The translations under genes were made by a program, and so were the position numbers. The notes under the pieces were generated by a model that saw only the letters and a program-made list of their open reading frames with translations, was not told the DNA's origin and searched no databases. A stretch of 6,217 nucleotides of DNA from Lysobacteraceae bacterium (lineage in GTDB: Bacteria; Pseudomonadota; Gammaproteobacteria; Xanthomonadales; Rhodanobacteraceae), in the NCBI GenBank assembly GCA_018971925.1, contig JAGWZT010000128.1, positions 1 through 6,217 on the forward strand. Reading direction: 5' to 3'. Shown here in pieces: positions 1 through 5,657 of the stretch. Position 1 is the stretch's first letter. Each line of letters starts with the position of its first letter.

Positions 1-1
1 A

Positions 2-886
2 GAGGGTCTGCGTCGCCGACTTCTTGTGCTGGAAGATCGCCTCCGCGTCAGGCTGTATGAAAAAGACCGCGGGCGCCATACCAATATTCGCCTGACTCGC
101 GAAGGGAACCTGTTTTACACCAAGTCGGTACAATTTCTTGAAGAAGCAAAAACACTGACCGAGTTATTCGATTACGAGCAATCATCCCGGGATATAAAAA
201 TCGCGATCAGCAATTATGTTGCCGATCACCATTTGAGTTCCATTTTGAGAGATTTTCACAGACAACTTCCCGATGTCGCCATCCAGGTGACAGCCGGCAC
301 CGAGCAGCAAGTCGTCTCAACGATGCAACAGGATAGCAGGGTCAAATTGGGCATATGCGTATGTGACAATTTTCCTGGAGATCTCATTCGGCGCCAATTG
401 TTTTCCATGTCATGGTGCTTCGTCGCTCAGCTGGAACACCCCTTGTTGCAACGACCAAACGTTACTTTGGCGCAACTCGCCGATGAGCCTTTGATCATGT
501 CTCAACACGGCTGCCCGGCACGGCAGAGGATACTGGAAGCCTTCCATCAGAAATCGATTACCCCTAACGTTGCCATTGAAGTCACCACGACACAAATGGT
601 TTTGAATCTGGTTGAGGCTGGTATCGGTACTGCGATCATTCCGATTTCGCGACCATGTGCGATATTTCGAGGCCGGCGCGTCAGTCAGGTTCCTATCATG
701 GATGCCATACAGCCGATTGAATTTGCCATCTTGGCGCAGAAAGATTTATTGGACGACACTGGTGCCTCGAAGCTGCTCGACTGCATATTTGATCAATTTG
801 GGCACAAGCGTCTCGCCAAGAAGGCAATACTGGGCCATGGCAGCCATTCGAGCCCGGATAAGTGCCTATTGGCCCGAAGTGCCTGA
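2..886 (+). CDS. LysR-type transcriptional regulator, 5' end cut by window
   Basis: DNA-binding transcription factor of the LysR family. The frame is open from the left window edge, and 294 residues are visible. The first ones (LRRRLLVLEDRLRVRLYEKD, then a basic stretch and IRLTREGNLFY) match the end of the winged helix-turn-helix, where other members read LRRLEERLGVRLFER...LTEAG. Roughly 30 N-terminal residues, including most of the HTH, therefore lie outside the window; the GTG at 26 is internal, not a start. The remainder is a type 2 periplasmic-binding-protein-like effector domain: it begins around DIKIAISNYVADHH, has the GTEQQVVSTM region, and includes the typical segment VLNLVEAGIGTAIIPIS. 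The effector is not recognisable; a CysB-like ligand site is only a guess. It ends with TGA at 884-886. The sequence is clearly more AT-rich than its neighbours (about 40-42% GC in 121-240). The next gene lies 440 bases away on the other strand, so no operon is visible. The family call is secure; its target is unknown. Confidence 0.9.
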   Translation, partial: EGLRRRLLVLEDRLRVRLYEKDRGRHTNIRLTREGNLFYTKSVQFLEEAKTLTELFDYEQSSRDIKIAISNYVADHHLSSILRDFHRQLPDVAIQVTAGTEQQVVSTMQQDSRVKLGICVCDNFPGDLIRRQLFSMSWCFVAQLEHPLLQRPNVTLAQLADEPLIMSQHGCPARQRILEAFHQKSITPNVAIEVTTTQMVLNLVEAGIGTAIIPISRPCAIFRGRRVSQVPIMDAIQPIEFAILAQKDLLDDTGASKLLDCIFDQFGHKRLAKKAILGHGSHSSPDKCLLARSA

Positions 887-909
887 TTAGGGAACCTCTG
901 TGGTTTTGC

Positions 910-1075
910 TCGTCATTCCGTGGCCGCCAGGGCTCTTCGTGGCGGGACCCGACCGCGTTGGCAGAGCCTGTCCCCGACTTGATCGGGGAATTGCCAACGC
1001 GAACGCCCCCGGATCGAGTCCGGGGCAGGCTCCGGCGGCGCGTAGCGCGAGCGCCATGGATGCCGCGAGTCAATC
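910..1075. repeat. Palindromic extragenic repeat element (BIME-like)
   Basis: Non-coding element made of stacked inverted repeats. One 24-base unit at 965-988 (AGCCTGTCCCCGACTTGATC then GGGG) reappears in inverted and slightly diverged form at 1007-1031, ending CCGGGGCAGGCT. Each unit is itself a hairpin: TCCCCGA 971-977 pairs with TCGGGGA 983-989, and CCCCGGA 1007-1013 pairs with TCCGGGG 1019-1025, both with 5-base loops. An outer stem GCGTTGGCA 955-963 pairs with TGCCAACGC 992-1000. Smaller stems are CCGCCA 924-929 with TGGCGG 940-945, and GGCGC 1037-1041 with GCGCC 1051-1055. Two inverted REP-like units with a short spacer resemble a BIME. No T-run follows, so it is not a classical terminator, although it could limit read-through or protect mRNA ends. 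The outer limits are approximate. Whether it is repeated elsewhere in the genome cannot be seen here. Confidence 0.7.
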
Positions 1076-1325
1076 CAGTGCCATTGCACGTCAACGGGTT
1101 ACAACAAAGACACGGGCACGCGCAGTGAATGTTATTTTTCCTTACGCGATGCGCAGTCGATAACTGGAGCGGCAGTCCGAATGCACCGGCCATTTCAAGG
1201 GCGCAGCCGCTACGTGACGCAGTGTCCGGATTCGTATGCCGTTTGACGCGATGGCCGCAACAGCGCTGGGCTCGAGCGGTGATAGGCAAATCCCAAGGGG
1301 TATGCATTGGGTGTGCCGCAAACAT
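1076..1325. other. Gene-free stretch with no recognisable feature
   Basis: About 250 bases between the palindromic element and the stop of the minus-strand sulfotransferase. Open frames cross it on both strands, but their translations are arginine- and cysteine-rich, have no recognisable motifs and overlap genes antisense. No tRNA-like, promoter-like or strong terminator structure is visible. The only stem near the end of the minus-strand gene is CCCAA 1292-1296 with TTGGG 1307-1311; it is weak and has no T-run. Confidence 0.5.
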
Positions 1326-2774
1326 CTATTCAGGAAACTCCGCCAATTCCGGAATACAGGACGAATATCCTCGCCAGCGGCCGACTGATGTGGCGTAGAT
1401 CGGCTGCCGTGCTTGCCACACGCTTGCAGAAGCGATCGGCGCGGCCGCATGCGTTCCTTCCACTTCGGCCGCACCGATGAATTTGCGCAGTTGCGCCAGA
1501 GTGGCTTGAGGATCGGCGACCAGGTCTTCGTAGCGCATGGTATGCATCGGTATCGCAAGTGACCTTTCCCAATGTCGCATCAACGATTCGTAGCCTTCCA
1601 CGTAGCCGGCGATGCTGGCAAAATCGTAGGCGAACGCGCAATCCGTATGGGCGAAATCTTGACTCCACAATGACAGCGCGGTGTCGCGCCGATTGCGCTG
1701 GCATACGATCACACGTGCCTGGGGAAACATTGCGTCGATCAAATGTAGGTAGCGGAAGTTCAGCGGGTCTTGATCGATGTACCAGGTCGCAGACGCATCA
1801 TCCTGCCGTGAATGAGTGAAATAAAGCTGTGCGGCTTCGGTGATGGCCGCAGAATTTCCCGTGTGCCTGCCGTTGATCAGGGTATCGGCAACGAAACGCA
1901 GCGTCCGCAGTTCGCCGCGATCTCGCGCAGCCGCGCTGCGCGCCAACTGGGCGGCAGTCAAGGTCGTGCCGCTGCGCGGCAACCCGACGACGAATACCGG
2001 GATGAACGATTCGTGTAGGCCGTTGCGCAGGCGAACAACGCGTTCCGTCTTGCGCGAGTTCACGAAAGTGCGCCATGCGACATCGCTCCACGGCAAATCG
2101 CTACGTACCAGCGCATTTGCTTCGCGCAGCAACGCTGCAGCCTGATTGCGATCACCTACGTCATCGCAGGCTTTGGCCAAGCCAAAGCCAGTAGCCGCGC
2201 GCGAACGCGCCGAGTATGCAGTATTATTGAATTGGGCGGTGAAGCGCGCAAAATCAGCATCGTGCGGATCTGTGTAGCGGTGCGTGTGCGCCAGCGCGCC
2301 GAGCACATGCCATACGTTGAGATCAACGCCGGCATTGAGCGCGGCAAGATAACGTGCACGGGCCTTTTCGAAATCACCCAGCTCGCGCGCGATATTCCCG
2401 GCCACGGCAAGCAGCGCGGGTGAAGCACGACCGCGCGCGACAACGACATCGCAAATACCGTCTGCCAACGACTGGCGTTGACATTCCTGGATGAAGCGCG
2501 CCCCGCGAAAACTTATCTCTCCATCGAAATCGCGCGCACGACAGAGTGAGAAAACCGCATGGCAAGCTGCATTCAATCGTCCCTGGCTGCGCAAGACTTC
2601 GGCAAGCAGCATCGCAGCGTCGTCGCGCTGCGGTAGGTGTTGCACGAGTCGCCGCAACAGCGCTTCGCTTTCGGCAACCCGGTTTTGCCGCCATAAAGTT
2701 TGGGCAGCGGAAAACTGCGCGTCCGCATCGTTATGGTCGATCGCCGACATGCCAATTCTGCACGCTTTCCTCAT
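1326..2774 (-). CDS. TPR-repeat PAPS-dependent sulfotransferase (type A), intact
   Basis: Predicted cytoplasmic sulfotransferase of 482 residues that moves sulfate from PAPS to an unidentified acceptor. Residues 16-235 are TPR-like helical repeats, for example NRVAESEALLRRLVQHLP at 31-48 and ELGDFEKARARYLAALNAG at 131-149. The catalytic domain starts with the 5'-phosphosulfate loop GLPRSGTTL at 264-272. RGE follows, with E288 where TPST-like enzymes place their catalytic base. The 3'-phosphate motif is CQRNRRDTALSLW (R360, S368). The C-terminal segment is WQARQPIYATSVGRW at 453-467. An oddity is IDQDPLNF at 333-340: the usual DKxPxN lysine is Q335 (CAA at 1772-1770). It is paralogous along its whole length to the gene at 4116-5657, although that copy has an additional N-terminal repeat. 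The start at 2774 has AGGAAA 11 bases upstream; the internal ATG at 2750 (MSAIDHND) is an equally plausible start. It is divergent from the broken paralogue, with only 41 bases between start codons. There is no signal peptide or membrane segment. Confidence 0.9.
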   Translation of the reverse strand: MRKACRIGMSAIDHNDADAQFSAAQTLWRQNRVAESEALLRRLVQHLPQRDDAAMLLAEVLRSQGRLNAACHAVFSLCRARDFDGEISFRGARFIQECQRQSLADGICDVVVARGRASPALLAVAGNIARELGDFEKARARYLAALNAGVDLNVWHVLGALAHTHRYTDPHDADFARFTAQFNNTAYSARSRAATGFGLAKACDDVGDRNQAAALLREANALVRSDLPWSDVAWRTFVNSRKTERVVRLRNGLHESFIPVFVVGLPRSGTTLTAAQLARSAAARDRGELRTLRFVADTLINGRHTGNSAAITEAAQLYFTHSRQDDASATWYIDQDPLNFRYLHLIDAMFPQARVIVCQRNRRDTALSLWSQDFAHTDCAFAYDFASIAGYVEGYESLMRHWERSLAIPMHTMRYEDLVADPQATLAQLRKFIGAAEVEGTHAAAPIASASVWQARQPIYATSVGRWRGYSSCIPELAEFPE

Positions 2775-2815
2775 ATGATAGCCAATTTCCTGAACATCGC
2801 TCGCAAGTTTTCACG
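2775..2815. promoter_or_regulatory. Short divergent intergenic region, candidate promoter
   Basis: Only 41 bases separate the proposed start of the minus-strand sulfotransferase from the ATG of the plus-strand copy, so promoters of both genes must overlap each other or the coding ends. TATGAT at 2774-2779 resembles a -10 box for the plus-strand gene, but no good -35 hexamer lies 17-18 bases upstream. The plus-strand ATG at 2816 has no clear ribosome binding site. If the minus-strand gene really starts at 2750, the shared region grows to 65 bases. Confidence 0.3.
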
Positions 2816-3322
2816 ATGGCATCACCCCAACTGCCAGGGTCATCACGCCTGCACGGGCTGACGCCGAACGCGGCTCAACAGGTGATGGCTGCGGCGCAAG
2901 CGCTGGAGTTGGGCCGGCAGGACAAAGCTGCACTGCAACTGGCGCCAGTACTCTCGTCGCATTCAGATCGCCCTGAAGTGCTGCGTTTGCACGCTGGCAT
3001 TCTCAACTTGCGCGGCGATAGCGCGGGAGCGCTCGCCGCGATGCGGCGCGCGATCGTGCTCCGGCCGAACGATCCGCTGTGCTACAACACATTGGGTTCG
3101 ATTCTCGGCGCCAGCGGGGATTCCGATGGGGCAATCCGGGCCTTGCGACGCGCCTGCGAACTGCGGCCCGGTCTCGCAACCGCCTGGTACAACTTGGGCG
3201 TCATCCTTACGCACTGTGTACGTCACGAGGAAGCCATTCAAGCCTTGCAGAAGGCTGTACAACTTGCTCCCGACCATATGGAAGCGCGTGCGTTGCTGGC
3301 TGATATGTTGCACGTGAGCGGT

Positions 3323-3332
3323 CGTATTCAGA
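3323..3332 (+). other. Frameshift site (one base lost)
   Basis: The upstream frame reads LLADMLHVSGRIQ and then turns to nonsense, while the frame one base earlier reads DATNAYREILAEKP. Adding one base, for example a G after CAG at 3329-3331 or a T after CGT at 3325, gives SGRIQDATNAYREI or SGRYSDATNAYREI. Both have the TPR spacing G-R-x-x-D-A. No slippery heptamer is present, so programmed frameshifting is unlikely. A true indel or a sequencing error are both possible. Confidence 0.8.
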
Positions 3333-3762
3333 CGCCACAAATGCATATCGCGAGATATTGGCCGAGAAGCCACGGACCGGCATGGCATGGTGGGGCTTGG
3401 CCAATATCAAGACATTGCGTCTGGAGCCAAGCGATGTCGAACGGATGCGACGCACGCTGCAGGATGCCAATGCGAGCGACGACGATCGTATCGCAACCGG
3501 TTTCGCTCTCGCCAAGGCGCTCGAGGACGATGGACGTCTTGCCGAAGCGCTTCGTGCGCTGGCGCAAGCCAACGACATCGCCCGACGTCGTCGCGGGTGG
3601 AACGCGGCGACATTTTCCGCCGGCATCGACACCATGATGAAAGCTTTTGCTGCATCATCCACCATCGCGGAAACACCCGAACGCGGTTTCGACGTCGTAT
3701 TCATCGTTGGCTTGCCTCGTTCCGGTACCACGTTGGTGGAACAGATCCCCGCTTCGCATTCC

Positions 3763-3777
3763 AAGATCGAGAACGAA
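3763..3777 (+). other. Junction of an in-frame internal deletion in the catalytic domain
   Basis: Lysine-isoleucine-glutamate (AAGATCGAG) ends the segment that follows the PAPS loop; AACGAATAC begins the segment aligned with WEFTYDIDHLALFW of the right-edge paralogue. In the intact type A gene the equivalent interval is about 94 residues. No long direct repeat is left at the junction. The breakpoints are given to within a few codons because the ancestral sequence is not available. Confidence 0.75.
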
Positions 3778-4115
3778 TACACCCGCACATTCGAAGATCT
3801 CGCCAGGTTCTGGCGCGACTTCGATCGCATAGCGAATCGCTGGACGGCCTTGCACCCATCGCACGTCTATCAGCACGAGTGCGAAGCGCTGATAGCCGGT
3901 CCCGAGCGAGGCATCCGCAAGCTGCTAGATTTCTGCAGATTGCCGTTCGATGAAAGTTGTCTGCGTTTTCACGAAACCAACCGCGACGTGCGCTCGCCCA
4001 GTGCGACCCAAGTCAGGCAACCACTGCGTTCCGGCACCGCACGCGGTCAACGTCACGGTGCATTGCTCGATCCGCTTCGCGTGGCCCTCGGCTTGCCCTT
4101 GTTCGAGACCTACTC

Positions 4116-5657
4116 TTGATCGATACCCGCGACGAGCAGGTGTGGCTTTCGGAAATACGCGCGCAAGTTTCGTGCGGCGATGTTCAGCATGCCCAAGTGA
4201 TGTTGACGAAGGCTCTGAATGATTATCCGACCTCGATCGAACTGCGCCGTCTGCAAGCCGGACTCTTCCAGCAGGCTGGGCGCAGCGCCGAAGCAGAGGC
4301 GATTTTTCACCAACTGCTTGCGCAGAGCCCAGGCGATACCACCTCGGCTTTCTCGCTCGCGCGCACTTTGAAAGAACAGGGCCGCGTGGCCAAACTTGCT
4401 TCGGTCCTGCGCGACTGCCTTGCGCATGAGACGAACCGCGGCGATGCCAACCTGGCGATCGCTGGCATCGAATTCCTCGACGACTGCGAGCGCGAACGCG
4501 ATGCGGCAGCCATAGCGCAAGCTGCAATTGCAGATATCCCGGACGACCCGCGCCTGCACGCCTACGCAGGCATGCTCGAGATCCAGTTGGGTGATTTTGA
4601 ACAGGCGCGCCAACATTATCTGTTTGCCTTACACGACGCGCGCGCTTGGGAATGGCATGTTCCGATCGGGCTGTCTTCTGCACAACGCTACACAACCCAC
4701 GATCATCCGGATTTCGCATTGTTCAGTACCGGACTTCAACGCGACGACCTTTCCGACAAGGCGCGCGCGGAACTCCACTTCGCCGCGGGCAAGGCCCGTG
4801 ATGACATCGGCGAATACGAAGTCGCCGCGCGTCATTTCCGCGAAGGAAATTCCATCGCGCATCGATTGACGAAATGGTCGCGCAAGTCGTGGCGGCGCGC
4901 CGTGGAGGCTCGGCTATCGACACAATCGGTCGGGCACCCGCCAGAACATTCAGACGATTTCATGCCGGTGTTCATCGTCGGCATGCCCCGGTCCGGCACC
5001 ACCTTGTTGGCGGAACTTCTCTCGCGTTTCCCAAAAACATGCAACCGCGGCGAATTACCCTGGATTGCCCTACTGGCGCAGCGGCCAGAACTTGTCGGCA
5101 ATCCGGATCTCGCCGCGCTCGCGCGTGCGGCCGCCATATACGCCAGTCAATCTCGCCGAGACGATGCAGAAGAGGCGCGCTGGTTCATCGACAAACAACC
5201 ACTGAATTTCCGCTACCTCGATCTGATGCTGGCAATGTTTCCGCACGCAAAGATCGTCCATTGCCAACGCAGCCCGCGCGACACCGCATCGTCATTGTGG
5301 ATGCAGTGCTTCCGGGAAGAAGTGCAGGGTTATGCCTACGACTTCGCCGACATCGCATTGGTAATGCGCGATGAGGAGAAACTGATGTCGCACTGGCGCG
5401 AGTTGTACCCGCAGTCAATCTACGTCGTGCGTTACGAGGATGTTGTCACGGCGGCCGAGGAGACCATCAACGCACTCGGGGCATGGATCGGATTGCCGGC
5501 GCATGGTCCGATTGCGCTGGATCCGCTTTCGGGTGGCGCCCGCACCATCAGCACGGCCAGTCTCTGGCAGGCGCGGCAACCGATCAATGTGCGCTCGATA
5601 GGGCGCTGGAAGCACTACGTGCCGCACGTTTCGGAGTTGTTGCGGTTTTCCGAATAG
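4116..5657 (+). CDS. TPR-repeat PAPS-dependent sulfotransferase (type A), intact
   Basis: Predicted cytoplasmic sulfotransferase of 513 residues if it starts at TTG 4116. TPR-like repeats fill residues 8-255, for example AGRSAEAEAIFHQLLAQSPGD and LGDFEQARQHYLFALHDA. The catalytic domain has GMPRSGTTL at 289-297, NRGELPW with E313 as candidate base, IDKQPLNFRYL with K360, CQRSPRDTASSLW (R385, S392), RYEDV, and a final WQARQPINVRSIGRW; all expected elements are present. The frame is open back to 3957, but those earlier residues overlap the conserved tail of the upstream gene in another frame and are arginine/serine-rich, so they are not real. TTG 4116 overlaps the upstream stop (TTGA, 4116-4119) and has GAG 8 bases upstream, suggesting translational coupling. 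GTG 4140 is an alternative; ATG 4200 would cut the first repeat. The 3' end overlaps the convergent gene by 43 bases. It is a paralogue of the 1326-2774 gene. The substrate is unknown. Confidence 0.9.
   Translation: MIDTRDEQVWLSEIRAQVSCGDVQHAQVMLTKALNDYPTSIELRRLQAGLFQQAGRSAEAEAIFHQLLAQSPGDTTSAFSLARTLKEQGRVAKLASVLRDCLAHETNRGDANLAIAGIEFLDDCERERDAAAIAQAAIADIPDDPRLHAYAGMLEIQLGDFEQARQHYLFALHDARAWEWHVPIGLSSAQRYTTHDHPDFALFSTGLQRDDLSDKARAELHFAAGKARDDIGEYEVAARHFREGNSIAHRLTKWSRKSWRRAVEARLSTQSVGHPPEHSDDFMPVFIVGMPRSGTTLLAELLSRFPKTCNRGELPWIALLAQRPELVGNPDLAALARAAAIYASQSRRDDAEEARWFIDKQPLNFRYLDLMLAMFPHAKIVHCQRSPRDTASSLWMQCFREEVQGYAYDFADIALVMRDEEKLMSHWRELYPQSIYVVRYEDVVTAAEETINALGAWIGLPAHGPIALDPLSGGARTISTASLWQARQPINVRSIGRWKHYVPHVSELLRFSE

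Larger units (their letters stand above)
2816..4119 (+). pseudogene. TPR-sulfotransferase (type B), frameshifted and internally deleted
   Basis: Remnant of a sulfotransferase whose two halves lie in different frames. The first frame starts with ATG 2816 (MASPQLPGSS) and gives 170 good residues containing TPR units such as PLCYNTLGSILGASGDSDGA and ATAWYNLGVILTHCVRHEEA. It then loses sense at about 3326. The frame one base back continues the same repeat (DATNAYREILAEKPRTG, from 3331) and runs to TGA 4117-4119. The 5'-phosphosulfate loop GLPRSGTTL is at 3709-3735. Shortly after ASHSKIE the protein jumps to NEYTRTFEDLARFW, which in the right-edge paralogue lies after the 3'-phosphate motif. About 90-100 residues are therefore absent, including the GE, DKxPxN and R...S elements. 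The tail (LLDFCRLPFDESCLRFH...ATQVRQPLR...GALLDPLRVALG) closely matches the right-edge gene. Sulfate transfer should be impossible even if the frameshift were a sequencing error. Only a TPR-binding role could remain. Confidence 0.85.

Noticed and set aside
965..1031. Short CRISPR-like array
   Set aside because: There are only two units, in inverted orientation, without regular spacers; it fits a paired extragenic palindrome instead.
1292..1311. Possible terminator of the minus-strand sulfotransferase
   Set aside because: Only a 5-bp stem with a 10-base loop and no T-run.
696..1325. Minus-strand open frame of 209 codons over the lysR 3' end and the repeat element
   Set aside because: Arg-, Cys- and His-rich translation with no motif, lying antisense to lysR and across palindromic repeats; a shadow frame in GC-rich DNA.
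2546..2815. Upstream open extension of the plus-strand TPR frame
   Set aside because: It is antisense to the well-supported TPR part of the minus-strand sulfotransferase and its translation has no TPR pattern; the real protein-like sequence begins at ATG 2816.
3316..3340. Programmed ribosomal frameshift
   Set aside because: No slippery heptamer or stimulatory stem is visible, and the same gene carries a disabling deletion.
3957..4115. Longer N-terminus for the type A gene
   Set aside because: These codons overlap the conserved type B tail in another frame and encode an arginine/serine-rich stretch with no counterpart in the paralogue.
3925..4719. Minus-strand open frame of 264 codons
   Set aside because: Antisense to the conserved type B tail and the type A TPR region; its arginine-rich translation matches nothing recognisable.
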